Shown: piece by piece, positions 9,779 through 18,166 of the stretch
Position numbering within the stretch: the stretch's first letter is position 1
Layout of the letters: every line of letters starts with the position of its first letter
NCBI GenBank assembly: GCA_001512965.1
Contig: LFRW01000035.1
Coordinates: 72,249-136,248 of the forward strand
DNA length: 64,000 bases
Direction: 5' to 3'
DNA from: Methanomicrobia archaeon DTU008
GTDB taxonomy: Archaea > Thermoplasmatota > Thermoplasmata > Methanomassiliicoccales > Methanomassiliicoccaceae
Program-made: the position numbers and the translations under genes
Notes under the pieces: generated by a model
Told to the model about the DNA's origin: nothing
Seen by the model: only the letters and a program-made list of their open reading frames with translations
Databases searched by the model: none

Positions 9779-9966
9779 ATTTGGGATTAGATGTATTCCC
9801 ATCATTATCGATGCCGGGCCGATCCTCCGGGTCAGGAGATCAACCTCATGGTGACCATATCTCCGCGATCATGCTTCAGATGAACCTATTGAGCAGGGGC
9901 GGAACGAACGATGCCGATGGCCCTGATGGTCCGTGGCGGTCCCAGGGCCTCATCTGGGAAGGCGTT

Positions 9967-10134
9967 CTACAGGACCTTTCCCTGCCCATGGCATTTGTTG
10001 CAGACACCTGTTTGATAGCAGTAATGGCAATCATTGAAATTCTTGATGTCTCCGTAGCCAGGATACCCCACCTTCCCGGTCCCCCTGCACAGCTTGCATC
10101 TTCCGGTCCCATTGCACTGTGGACAGGTCTTCAT
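9967..10134 (-). CDS. Small DnaJ-like zinc-finger protein, 55 residues
   Basis: The protein consists almost wholly of four CxxC pairs, most of the CxxCxGxG type (CPQCNGTG, CKLCRGTG, CHYC, CNKCHGQG), as in the zinc-binding domain of DnaJ. Without J or substrate-binding domains it is a stand-alone zinc or disulfide-interacting peptide. The frame remains open to 10203, but the ATG at 10134 fits better: it begins MKTCPQC and leaves room for an AGTATATC promoter element near 10180. Stop is TAG. Function unknown; chaperone-like or redox roles are guesses. Confidence 0.65.
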   Translation of the reverse strand: MKTCPQCNGTGRCKLCRGTGKVGYPGYGDIKNFNDCHYCYQTGVCNKCHGQGKVL

Positions 10135-10276
10135 GCTTCCCGGATCGTTATATCGGCATAAAATCTCTTCATCTAGATATACTGCCCATGAGGATAAGCT
10201 CATCGCTCATGAGGGAAAAGGAAAAAGTGGGTTCTGACGGCCTGCCGATGTGCAGGGCCGCCGTCCCCCTCTCACA

Positions 10277-10909
10277 TCACGCGTTGGCGTTTATGATGCG
10301 CTCGATGTTGGTATCGACCAGTTCGATGGTGACCGTCGCGTTGTCGTCATCGGTCACCGCGCGGTACAGGATAGGTAGGTCCTTGCCGACATAATAGTCG
10401 ATGACCATGGATCCTTCGACCACCCTGTAATGCAGCACGTTCCTGGGGCCGAACACGGTATCGACGGTCTCCTCGCCGATCAGCTCACCGAACTCTTCCG
10501 GGTCCTCTAGGTCCGGGGTCGTTCCCAGAGTGTCATTGGCATCGCTCTCCCAGCTGAAGGTGAAGACCTGTCCGTCGACGGTCTGTTCCATCCTGACATC
10601 ATATTTTTCGATAGTGACGTTCAGGAACGTCAATCTCATCGTGCCGTCCGTCAGACCTTCCGCATCGAAGATCGAGTATTCGATGAAGTCGCCGTCGTTC
10701 AGATCGAAGGCCTGACTCAAGGAGCCTCCATCGCCCCCGATGCCGCCATCGTTCGACCCATCTCCTCCGCTGGACGGTGAGTCGAACGCCCCCAGCATGT
10801 ACGCCATCGCGGTAGCTATTATCAGCACCGCTGCGATGGCAACCACCGCCAAGATCAAGCCACGTCCTGACCTTGGCTTCGGACGTACAGTGTCGTCGCT
10901 CATTTCCAT
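10277..10909 (-). CDS. Membrane-anchored extracytoplasmic protein, unknown
   Basis: The 210-residue product (start MEMSDDTVRPK) has a basic N-terminus, a transmembrane helix at about 18-40 (LILAVVAIAAVLIIATAMAY), a Gly/Ser/Asp-rich linker (SSGGDGSNDGGIGGDGG), then a 150-residue beta-rich acidic domain ending NANA. This is the usual shape of an archaeal signal-anchored surface protein. The frame is open further upstream, but that part crosses the promoter. A TATA box (GCTTATATTATC) lies at about 10955-10966 with an inverted repeat at the predicted start of transcription. No enzymatic motif seen. Confidence 0.72.
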   Translation of the reverse strand: MEMSDDTVRPKPRSGRGLILAVVAIAAVLIIATAMAYMLGAFDSPSSGGDGSNDGGIGGDGGSLSQAFDLNDGDFIEYSIFDAEGLTDGTMRLTFLNVTIEKYDVRMEQTVDGQVFTFSWESDANDTLGTTPDLEDPEEFGELIGEETVDTVFGPRNVLHYRVVEGSMVIDYYVGKDLPILYRAVTDDDNATVTIELVDTNIERIINANA

Positions 10910-10942
10910 CGAGATGACATTGCGAGCAGGAGGAGATATAAC

Positions 10943-10960
10943 ATTATCTAATGAGATAAT
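10943..10960. promoter_or_regulatory. Inverted repeat ATTATCT-N4-AGATAAT at promoter
   Basis: A perfect 7-bp inverted repeat overlaps the downstream edge of the TATA box for the membrane protein ending at 10277. It is placed where a repressor would block transcription. No matching regulator is identified. Confidence 0.35.
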
Positions 10961-10966
10961 ATAAGC

Positions 10967-11446
10967 TATCGATATTTTTTCGATGATATGAACGAAATGA
11001 GCAGGTCTGGCCCATGATGTCGGTCCATCGGCGTCGTGGGCTGCATGATCGGAGGGGCGTATGGAAAGTGCTTCGACGACCCGACATGACCCTGGCCGTT
11101 CCATGGGTTCGTGAGCGCCTTCACGATGGGAGCGATGGATGCGGCCTCGCGCACGGCCGTGTTCAATGACGTCCGCCCCTGTCATCGGATCCACCCCGCC
11201 CATTCGTGATCATCCATCGTCCGTCGCTCCATCTCATCTCGCAACGGTCCGTTACGATGTAGAAGTCGACGATCCTCATCCGGCGTGTGAGGGCCATGTG
11301 AGCGATCTTCCAGAGAGTCGTGCTCCCATCCTTGCATCGGATAGATCTTGCAGACAATTTCTTCGAAAACGTCTCATAGATGTCTGATTATCTTTGATGG
11401 TAACAGTAAAATGCATATATCATCAGCATCCAAGAATAGACGGTTA
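10967..11446. other. 480-base stretch without a convincing gene
   Basis: Short open frames exist on both strands but have no ribosome sites, no family resemblance and unfavourable composition. A minus-strand frame ending at 11163 contains a protein-like patch (MRIVDFYIVTDRCEM), which might be a gene remnant. A TATA-like GCATATATC at 11413-11421 is palindromic enough to serve either strand. Confidence 0.4.
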
Positions 11447-11448
11447 AT

Positions 11449-11607
11449 GTGCCTGGCTCGACAAGCAAGGCGAGGTTGGTGAAACGAATCGGAGGATGGA
11501 ACAGCGGAATAGAACAGGCCGAAATCGAAGGGCGAAAGGCGGCCGAGCTGAAGAGATCATGGCCGAGATCGGCAAGGATGAAGGAAAATCATGAGGTAGG
11601 ATCATGA
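11449..11607 (+). CDS. Possible short ORF coupled to the charged protein gene
   Basis: A GTG-started frame of 52 codons, basic and Glu/Lys/Arg-rich, ends in a TGA that overlaps the ATG of the next gene (ATGA). That is the coupling style seen elsewhere in the window. A TATA-like element at 11413-11421 lies about 30 bases upstream. An alternative frame, ATG at 11496 just after CGGAGG, also reads as charged protein and ends at a TGA (11592-11594) in frame with the next gene. Which, if either, is translated cannot be settled here. Confidence 0.25.
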   Translation: MPGSTSKARLVKRIGGWNSGIEQAEIEGRKAAELKRSWPRSARMKENHEVGS

Positions 11608-12653
11608 ACGACCCACAGAGGGAAGCTAGAAGAAGGCTTGAGGATGAAGAGAGGATCCGCCGCCTCAGAGAGGGCGGCGAGAGCATGAGAGCGCAACTGG
11701 CCATAGAGGAGGCGCAGAGGAGCAGGACCGGAAGGGAGACCACAGGTTTCACGGGCCTCACCCCTGAGGAGGAGGAAAGGCGCCGGCTCATGAGCGCCGA
11801 GAGGTCCACACACCCCGGCCTGGGAGAGACCCAGCGTGCCACCATGTCCATGTGGGGCAGGGAGTCTCGTGGCATGGAAGGCCGTGGGGAGATGACCATG
11901 GAGGACCGCATCGCGCGGGAGATCGAGGCGGAGCGCCGGCCCCTGGATGTTCCTGGCCCAACGCCGGCCGAACAGATGGCCGAGATGGACATCGAGAGGA
12001 GATCCAGGATCGTGGAGGGCCGCCAGTATGGGACCGCCGAGAAAGCTGCCGAGGGTGACCTGGGAAGGGCCGGCGGCGGCACCTACTACTATGGAGGGCG
12101 TGAGTCTCAGGCAGGAGGGCTCGCCTCCACGGGAAGCTCGTTCGGCCGGTCCGAGCACATGCCTTCCAGAAAGCCCCCTATAGAGGCCGAGGCCACCCCC
12201 ATGGAAAGGATGAAGGGGAGGGGCGAGGGCGTCGTGTCGACCGCCGGACAGGTGGGCGGAGAGGCCGTCAGCCGTACCAAGGTGGTCGGCGAGCAGGCGG
12301 TCGGCAAGACCCGGGGGTACGGTCGCCGCCTGGGAGAGAAGACCAAGGAGGTGACGGGTGGGCAGAGCGCCGAGGACCTTGCCGCCCAGGCGGGAGAATC
12401 GATCGGCAGAGGCATCCGCAAGGTCATGGCCGTAGGGTCTGGAATACTGTCCGGCCTCCGCCGCGGTGTGGAGGAATCCTCCAGATCGTCCCGGGAGCGT
12501 CGCCGCGAGAGCGAGATGGAGCGAGAGGTACGAGAAGAGCCTGAGCGGTTCGAGGAGAGGGAGACCTACAGGTCCGAGGTCAGCGAGGGCCGCGAGACCC
12601 AACCTCGCAGGGAGATCCGGGAGACGGAGTATAGGGAGGTCAGAAAGAAATAA
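11604..12653 (+). CDS. Highly charged low-complexity protein, 349 residues
   Basis: An orphan protein in which Glu, Arg, Gly and Ser dominate. Residues 1-50 and 290-349 are strongly charged and helix-forming (REARRRLEDEERIRRLREG near the start, ERFEERETYRSEV near the end). The centre is Gly/Thr-rich with a YYYGG patch. Around residues 205-285, repeated Val/Gly/Glu/Lys segments (AVSRTKVVGEQAVGKTRG) recall LEA or apolipoprotein-like amphipathic repeats, followed by a more hydrophobic IRKVMAVGSGILSGL. There is no Trp beyond one and no catalytic motif. It is probably disordered or coiled-coil. It ends before a strong bidirectional hairpin. I do not recognise a family; stress or membrane-surface roles are speculation. 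Confidence 0.7.
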   Translation: MNDPQREARRRLEDEERIRRLREGGESMRAQLAIEEAQRSRTGRETTGFTGLTPEEEERRRLMSAERSTHPGLGETQRATMSMWGRESRGMEGRGEMTMEDRIAREIEAERRPLDVPGPTPAEQMAEMDIERRSRIVEGRQYGTAEKAAEGDLGRAGGGTYYYGGRESQAGGLASTGSSFGRSEHMPSRKPPIEAEATPMERMKGRGEGVVSTAGQVGGEAVSRTKVVGEQAVGKTRGYGRRLGEKTKEVTGGQSAEDLAAQAGESIGRGIRKVMAVGSGILSGLRRGVEESSRSSRERRRESEMEREVREEPERFEERETYRSEVSEGRETQPRREIRETEYREVRKK

Positions 12654-12685
12654 TCACCCTGATACAGAGGCATCCGCGAACCAAC

Positions 12686-12708
12686 GCCCCGGGCGCCCTG
12701 CCCGGGGC
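12686..12708. terminator. Bidirectional terminator hairpin
   Basis: A perfect 9-bp stem GCCCCGGGC/GCCCGGGGC with a 5-base loop lies between two convergent genes and is followed on the plus strand by TGAAAAATTAAAA. It probably separates the charged-protein gene from ppa. Confidence 0.6.
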
Positions 12709-12735
12709 TGAAAAATTAAAAGATGGCCCTGCGGC

Positions 12736-13266
12736 TCATCCAAAGGTTTTCTTGTATAGCTCCATGCCGTCGAGGACGCACTGCATGCCAGATTCGCGAC
12801 CCTCCCAGCCAAGCACCTCGGTTCTCTTGTTCTCCTCGAGATGCTTGTACGTCCGGAAGAACTCGGCGATCTCATCGAGGTAATGGGTGGGCAGGTCGGT
12901 AAGGTCATGGTACTCGCGATTGCGCGGGTCCCTGATCGCGGCGCACAGCACCTTGTCGTCGGCACCCTTCTCATCCCTCATCCGCAGCACCCCCAACGGC
13001 CTCGCCTCGATGACGCAACCGGTGAAGGTAGGTTCGGAGATGACGACCATGGCGTCGATGGCATCCCCATCCTCGTAGAAGGTCTGTGGGATCATTCCAT
13101 ACTCGAGAGGGAAGACAACGCTGGAATGGAGCACACGGTCCAGGATGATCGCATCATGCTCCTTGGACACTTCATACTTGTTCTTGCTTCCCTTGGGCGT
13201 CTCCACAATGACGTAGATATTTCGAGGTGGATCCTTGCCAGTAGGTAGCTCTTTGAATAGGCTCAT
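12736..13266 (-). CDS. ppa: Inorganic pyrophosphatase, family I
   Basis: Soluble enzyme hydrolysing pyrophosphate to phosphate, pulling biosynthetic reactions forward. The 176-residue protein has the usual family length and signatures: EYGMIPQTFYEDGDAIDAMV (metal-binding acidic cluster) and later KVLCAAIRDPRN. The ATG at 13266 is preceded by a TATA box AATAATATAG at about 13292-13302, so the leader is very short. It is convergent with the charged-protein gene and separated from it by a hairpin. Confidence 0.95.
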   Translation of the reverse strand: MSLFKELPTGKDPPRNIYVIVETPKGSKNKYEVSKEHDAIILDRVLHSSVVFPLEYGMIPQTFYEDGDAIDAMVVISEPTFTGCVIEARPLGVLRMRDEKGADDKVLCAAIRDPRNREYHDLTDLPTHYLDEIAEFFRTYKHLEENKRTEVLGWEGRESGMQCVLDGMELYKKTFG

Positions 13267-13365
13267 TGTATTCCCAGGGGAGCAAGTTGCACCCTATATT
13301 ATTGTTTTCGCATCTACCATCGCTGACGCTATGGAGGGTCGAAAAAGAAGGATCGGGCGATGGGC

Positions 13366-13536
13366 TCAGGTCGGCCAGATGGCGCCTGCCAGCAGGACGA
13401 CGGCGATGGTCATCACGATGGCCACGACTATGTAGGTGGGCTTCAGCACCGGCCCCTTCTCCGTTTCGGAGTCGAAGTAGCGGATGAGCCCGGCGGCGGA
13501 CTGGAATCCCTGGTTCTTCTTGCTCTTTGGGGGCAT
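13366..13536 (-). CDS. secG: Protein translocase subunit Sec61-beta (SecG)
   Basis: A 56-residue tail-anchored subunit of the SecYEG/Sec61 channel. The family hallmark SAAGLIRYFDSE (residues 13-24) precedes one transmembrane helix (about 35-53, YIVVAIVMTIAVVLLAGA), and the N-terminus is basic (PPKSKKNQG). A TATA box GGTTAAATACG at 13565-13575 is well placed for the ATG at 13536. Its short length means it is easily missed. Confidence 0.93.
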   Translation of the reverse strand: MPPKSKKNQGFQSAAGLIRYFDSETEKGPVLKPTYIVVAIVMTIAVVLLAGAIWPT

Positions 13537-13801
13537 GGCTATCGGACCGAGAATCCACTATGCCCGTATTTAACCTATGCGGCAGAGACCGCATCGATGA
13601 CCTCGGCCGGATATCGTCATGCGACGTAGGGCGATCGACGGGGCCGTCAGATGTGACGGCGATACGTGCCACGTCCCCCCATCATCCCATGTCGAAGAGC
13701 GCCGACGGACCGCCTTATCATACATGTCCAGGTTCACGCCGAACATCGGTCCAGCAAGATAGGTTTTATATGATTGTGCCCGTTTGCGCTAGACGGTTAG
13801 C

Positions 13802-15346
13802 ATGCACTGGGCAGATGTAATCGCTCGGGATCTTATCTCCAGGACTGAATCCAACCTGATCTCCACTGGCATCACTCCTTCCGGCACCCTCCACGTGGGT
13901 ACCCTGAGGGAAGCCATCACCGCTGAGGCGGTGCGCAAATCCACTGTCAAGGCCGGAGGGAACGTGAGGATGATCTACCTGGTGGATTCCTTCGATCCGT
14001 TGCGCAGGCGATACCCCTTCTTGCCGGAGAGCTTCGAGGCTGAGGTGGGAAAGCCTCTTGCCTACATACCGTGCCCGTGCGGTGAGCATGATAATTACGC
14101 CCAGCACTACATCCAACCTTTCCTCGACTCCATCCAGGAGCTGGGCATTCACTGCGAGGTCCTATGGACCCATGAGCAGTACGAGCAGGGCAAGTTCGCC
14201 GACGTCATCGACACTGCCATCGTGAACAAGGACCGCGTGAGCGAGATCCTCAAGGAGGTCAGCGGAAGGGACCTTCCGCCAGACTTCTACCCATATTCTC
14301 CAAGGTGCGAGAAATGCGGCCGCCTGACCCATGCGAAGGTGACCGGCTATGAGAAGCCGTTCGTGAGCTATGAGTGTGCATGCGGTCATTCCGGGAAGGC
14401 GGACATACGCAAGGCCGATGGGAAGATGCCCTGGAGGGTGGAATGGGCGGCGAAGTGGAAGGTGTTCGGGGTCACCTGTGAACCGTTCGGAAAGGACCAT
14501 GCAGCCGCCGGCGGTTCATACGACACCGGCGTCAGACTGGCCAGGGAGATCTTCGGAATGGAGCCCCCTCGGCCGATACCATATGAGTTCGTCCAGCTGA
14601 AGGGTAAGGGACAGATGCACAAGTCCACCGGCTCTTCCGTGACCGGCGTCGACGCTCTCCGCATCACGCCGCCGCAGGTGATGAACTACATCATCTTGAG
14701 GGTGAATCCGGAGAGGCACATCGACTATGACTCGGGAATGGGCATCCTGGACATGGTGGATGAGTACGACAGGACCGAGAAGATGTTCTATTCTGGGGAG
14801 GTCGAGGAGAGGGATGCGGACCTGCTCCGCGCTTACGAGCTCTCGCAACCCGAAGGTCCAAGGAGCAAGCAACCCCTCCAGATACCTTATCGCCATCTCG
14901 TCTCCCTTGTCCAGATCACCGATGGCTTCGATGGGGTCGTCGCCATCCTCACGCGCATGGGGATGCTCGATGATTCGGTGGCCCCGGAGGACATGGCGAT
15001 CCTGAAGCAGAGGGTCGACTGCGTGAAATACTGGCTTGACGCCTTCGCCCCGGATCAGGTCAAGTTCGAGGTTTGCCAGTCCATGCCCGGATGCCAGCTT
15101 TCCGAGCAGGAGAAGGACTTCCTGGCCCGACTCTATGATTCGATGTGCGAGGCGGAATGGGAGGGAGAGAGGCTGCACGATGCCATCTACACCTGCGCCA
15201 AGGAATGTCCAGTGGGGCCGAGGGGAGGCTTCCAGGTGCTGTATCGGATATTCTGCAATCAGAAGCAGGGACCTCGCCTGGGATTCTTCCTCTCCACCCT
15301 GGACCGCGACTTCGTGCTCGGCCGGATCAAGGAAGCATCCGACTGA
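13802..15346 (+). CDS. lysK: Lysyl-tRNA synthetase, class I
   Basis: Charges tRNA-Lys with lysine; the class I form is typical of most archaea. The 514-residue protein has the HIGH-type motif HVGT (31-34), a Rossmann domain, two zinc-like cysteine pairs (CEKCGR and CACG, about 165-195), and a KMSKS-like MHKSTGSS near 270. The C-terminal helical domain binds the anticodon. A TATA-like TTTTATAT at about 13763-13770 precedes the ATG by about 32 bases, so the message is close to leaderless. Confidence 0.95.
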   Translation: MHWADVIARDLISRTESNLISTGITPSGTLHVGTLREAITAEAVRKSTVKAGGNVRMIYLVDSFDPLRRRYPFLPESFEAEVGKPLAYIPCPCGEHDNYAQHYIQPFLDSIQELGIHCEVLWTHEQYEQGKFADVIDTAIVNKDRVSEILKEVSGRDLPPDFYPYSPRCEKCGRLTHAKVTGYEKPFVSYECACGHSGKADIRKADGKMPWRVEWAAKWKVFGVTCEPFGKDHAAAGGSYDTGVRLAREIFGMEPPRPIPYEFVQLKGKGQMHKSTGSSVTGVDALRITPPQVMNYIILRVNPERHIDYDSGMGILDMVDEYDRTEKMFYSGEVEERDADLLRAYELSQPEGPRSKQPLQIPYRHLVSLVQITDGFDGVVAILTRMGMLDDSVAPEDMAILKQRVDCVKYWLDAFAPDQVKFEVCQSMPGCQLSEQEKDFLARLYDSMCEAEWEGERLHDAIYTCAKECPVGPRGGFQVLYRIFCNQKQGPRLGFFLSTLDRDFVLGRIKEASD

Positions 15347-15660
15347 GCCTCACCGTCGAGACGCCGGAGCATCTGGCAATGGTCCCAGGATATGGCATCG
15401 GCAAGGTCCAACGAGCGTAGGGGCCGCTTCTGCACTTTCCGCTCCATCGAGCGCAGCCTCCATCGTTGCTTGCGCAAAGCCTCCTTATGGTCTATGGTGA
15501 AAAACGATAGGCCCCACCTCGTTAGCTGGACCCATGGCAGCCGTAGGTTCTATGTCCCCGCATGGCGGCAGGCGTGAATCGCGTCAACGCGCTTCCTGAC
15601 CGCAGATCTCCATGAATTAGCACGTAGTCCATCGCCGCCTTTCTGTCGTTAAATGATGAG
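15347..15660. other. Intergenic stretch without a gene
   Basis: About 310 bases between lysK and the feo promoter hold only short frames without ribosome sites. No RNA gene or strong inverted repeat is apparent. Confidence 0.4.
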
Positions 15661-15667
15661 GAACGAT

Positions 15668-15714
15668 TTAGGTACGCCAAAATTAAATACTTGAAAGGAA
15701 TTTGGCTAACCTAA
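15668..15714 (+). promoter_or_regulatory. feo promoter with two DtxR/IdeR-like boxes
   Basis: Site 1, TTAGGTACGCCAAAATTAA (15668-15686), agrees with the DtxR consensus TTAGGTTAGCCTAACCTAA at 13 of 19 positions by my count. Site 2, TTTGGCTAACCTAA (15701-15714), matches its right half almost fully. A TATA-like AATTAAATAC lies at 15681-15690, overlapping site 1, and the predicted start of transcription falls in site 2. Binding of a metal-loaded DtxR-family repressor would block initiation when iron is sufficient. No such regulator gene is in the window. Confidence 0.6.
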
Positions 15715-15725
15715 AGTGAGGTTAC

Positions 15726-15968
15726 ATGAGCACATTGACCTTGGACGAACTGGAGCCAGGAGAGAGCGCCATTGTAAGGAACGTTAATGCCAAGGGGCCC
15801 GCGAGGCGAAGGATCGCGGAGATGGGCCTCTGCGCTGGAGCCGAGGTCACTGCCGTTCGCCGGGCTCCCCTGAACGATCCCATCGAGATCATGGTCCGAG
15901 GATACAACCTCTCGCTGAGGAAGGCGGAGGCGGTCAACATCCTCGTGGAGCGAAAGGAGGCTCGTTGA
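15726..15968 (+). CDS. feoA: FeoA-domain ferrous iron transport protein
   Basis: An 80-residue SH3-like FeoA protein (LDELEPGESAIVRNV, then RRIAEMGLCAGAEVTAVRRAP and RGYNLSLRKAEAVNILV), a cytosolic partner that modulates FeoB. The ATG is preceded by GTGAGG with a 4-base gap. It is the first gene of a five-gene operon whose members overlap or nearly abut. The promoter carries DtxR-like boxes, so iron-repressed expression is expected. Confidence 0.92.
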   Translation: MSTLTLDELEPGESAIVRNVNAKGPARRRIAEMGLCAGAEVTAVRRAPLNDPIEIMVRGYNLSLRKAEAVNILVERKEAR

Positions 15969-16192
15969 TGGTCGCGAAGATGCCGCTGAGCGTCGTCAGC
16001 GACGGCAGCGAGTGCATGGTCCACTCGCTCCGACGATGCAGGGACTCCTCCCGCCTGATGGAGATGGGCTTCGTAGACAAGGCAAGGATCAGGGTGCTAA
16101 GCCGCAGCGATTCAGGCATCATAGCCAACGTGAACGGGGCCAAGCTGGCCCTGAGCATGGAGCTTGCGCGTCAGATAATCGTCACTTGTTGA
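15968..16192 (+). CDS. Second FeoA-domain protein
   Basis: A 74-residue protein with the FeoA pattern (SRLMEMGFVDKARIRVLSRSD, ANVNGAKLALSMELARQIIV). Its ATG shares one base with the stop of the first feoA (TGATG), so the two are translationally coupled. It differs clearly from the first copy, so it is an old paralogue rather than a recent duplication. Two small FeoA proteins before one FeoB suggest a heteromeric SH3 module. Confidence 0.85.
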   Translation: MVAKMPLSVVSDGSECMVHSLRRCRDSSRLMEMGFVDKARIRVLSRSDSGIIANVNGAKLALSMELARQIIVTC

Positions 16193-16201
16193 GGGGCCGC
16201 C

Positions 16202-18166
16202 ATGTCAGGCACCATACGCATCGCATTGATAGGGAACCCTAACGTGGGAAAAACCAGCATCTTCAACTCGCTGACCGGTTTAAGGCAGCACGTTGGCAAC
16301 TGGCCCGGGGTCACCATCGAGAAGAAGTCCGGCGAGTGCCGGCATAAAGGTTGGACGGTGAAGATAACCGATCTGCCAGGCACATACGGTCTGGAAGCTC
16401 GCTCGCCAGATGAACGGATCGCCAACGAATACCTTGTCAGCGGCGAGCCTGATGTGGTCGTGCAGGTGGTCGACGCCACCAATCTGGAAAGGAACCTATA
16501 CCTGACCACCCAGCTTCTGGACATGGGCGGGAAGCTGGTCCTGGCCCTCAACATGGCGGATATGGCCGACGGCCGTGGGGACCGCCTTGACATGTCCCGG
16601 CTCATTGGTTGGCTGGGCGTTCCCGCGGTACGCACATCGGCCATCCATGGAACGGGGCTGGAAGACCTCCTAGACGCGATCATCGACGCATATCAGAACG
16701 ATGGGGTCCCCAGACCCGTGGTGGACCTGGGAGCCGAGATCGAGGGCAAGGTGGCCGAACTTCAGGGATGTCTGGACGATCGAAAGCACCTGGCACGCTG
16801 GACCGCCCTTCGGCTGCTTGGAGGGGTCCTCGACCCCTCCGAGGTCACCGCCGACGGTTCCGTCACGGCAGGCCTATTGGAGGCCCTGAACGGCGTGGAC
16901 AAGGAGGAAATGGAGCTGGACATTGTGGACCGCAGGTACGCGGCCATATCCTCCGAACTGAAGGAGATCTACAGCAGAGGTGCCTCCAGGCGCTCGCTTT
17001 CCGATGCGATCGACCGCGTGACGACGCACAAGTATCTCGGCATCCCGATATTCCTCTCCCTCATGTGGGGGATGTTCCAGCTCACCTTCGTGGCCGCCGC
17101 ACCCTTCGCCACGGCCATCGACTCGGGCTTCATGTGGCTCGCATCGTTCGCGGCCGAGAACATCCAGCCCGAGTGGCTGGCATCGCTCCTTGGCGAGGGA
17201 GTCATCGGCGGCGTCGGGGCCGTCCTGGTGTTCCTGCCGAACATAATGGTGATGTTCCTCCTCATCGCCATATTGGAGGCAAGCGGCTATCTGGCCAGGG
17301 CCGCCTTCATAATGGATCGCGTGATGTCCCGGCTGGGCCTTCACGGCAAGTCCTTCATACCCATGCTGCTGGGCTTCGGGTGCAATGTCCCGGCCATCAT
17401 GGCCACGCGCACCATCGAGGATGAGAGGAGCCGCATAGTTACGATCCTGTCGGCCCCGTACATCTCATGCTCCGCCCGCCTGCCGGTGTACCTGCTCCTT
17501 GCCGGGATATTCTTCCCCGACAACGCTGGCACCGTGCTGTTCCTGCTATATCTGCTAGGCATCGGCGTGGCCGTCCTGTCGGCCCTGCTGTTCCGCCGGA
17601 CCATATTGAAGGGCGAGAGCTCCCCGTTCATCATGGAGCTGCCTCCCTACCGGATGCCGAGGCTGAAGGACGTGCTGCTCCAGATGTGGGAGAGGGGCTC
17701 CATGTACCTGAGGAAGGCCGGCACGATAATCCTGCTCGGTGCGATCATGGTATGGGCCCTTGCCAGCCTGCCATGGGGCGTGGAGTATGGAAGCGAGGCG
17801 AGCTACGCCGGTGCGCTCGGCCATGTCCTGGAACCCATCCTGGCTCCCTTGGGCTTCGACTGGAAGATAGCGGTCGGCCTGCTCTTCGGCTTCATGGCAA
17901 AGGAGATAATGATCGCCGCCTTGGGCGTCCTGTACGGGGCGGAGGAAGGTGCCGGGCTCGAGGAGGCGATCGCCGCTGACCTGTCCGCTTCGACCGCCGC
18001 AGGCCTGATGACCTTCACGCTGCTCTACACGCCATGCATCGCTGCCCTGGCCACGATATGGAAGGAGACGAGGTCCGTGAAGTGGACGGCCTTCTCGGTG
18101 GCCTACAGCCTTGCGATCGCTTACATCATCAGCTTCGCGGTCACCAACCTGGGGGTGCTACTATGA
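16202..18166 (+). CDS. feoB: Ferrous iron transporter FeoB
   Basis: A 654-residue inner-membrane Fe(II) transporter. The N-terminal G domain has GNPNVGKTS (10-18), DLPGTYGL (G3, about 60) and NMAD (G4, about 118). A helical linker is followed by two Gate regions with roughly eight transmembrane helices, including the conserved GFGCNVPAIMATR and PYISCSARLPVY segments whose Cys residues are implicated in transport. It starts 9 bases after the second feoA and its stop overlaps the next gene by ATGA. Confidence 0.96.
   Translation: MSGTIRIALIGNPNVGKTSIFNSLTGLRQHVGNWPGVTIEKKSGECRHKGWTVKITDLPGTYGLEARSPDERIANEYLVSGEPDVVVQVVDATNLERNLYLTTQLLDMGGKLVLALNMADMADGRGDRLDMSRLIGWLGVPAVRTSAIHGTGLEDLLDAIIDAYQNDGVPRPVVDLGAEIEGKVAELQGCLDDRKHLARWTALRLLGGVLDPSEVTADGSVTAGLLEALNGVDKEEMELDIVDRRYAAISSELKEIYSRGASRRSLSDAIDRVTTHKYLGIPIFLSLMWGMFQLTFVAAAPFATAIDSGFMWLASFAAENIQPEWLASLLGEGVIGGVGAVLVFLPNIMVMFLLIAILEASGYLARAAFIMDRVMSRLGLHGKSFIPMLLGFGCNVPAIMATRTIEDERSRIVTILSAPYISCSARLPVYLLLAGIFFPDNAGTVLFLLYLLGIGVAVLSALLFRRTILKGESSPFIMELPPYRMPRLKDVLLQMWERGSMYLRKAGTIILLGAIMVWALASLPWGVEYGSEASYAGALGHVLEPILAPLGFDWKIAVGLLFGFMAKEIMIAALGVLYGAEEGAGLEEAIAADLSASTAAGLMTFTLLYTPCIAALATIWKETRSVKWTAFSVAYSLAIAYIISFAVTNLGVLL

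Noticed and set aside
11139-11387. 82-codon plus-strand frame in the 11 kb gap
   Set aside because: Low-complexity Pro/Ser/Arg composition, no ribosome site, no promoter at a fitting distance.
11592-11606. TGA readthrough (selenocysteine) joining two charged frames
   Set aside because: No SECIS-like stem was recognised and TGA is the common stop here; a separate start with its own context is simpler.
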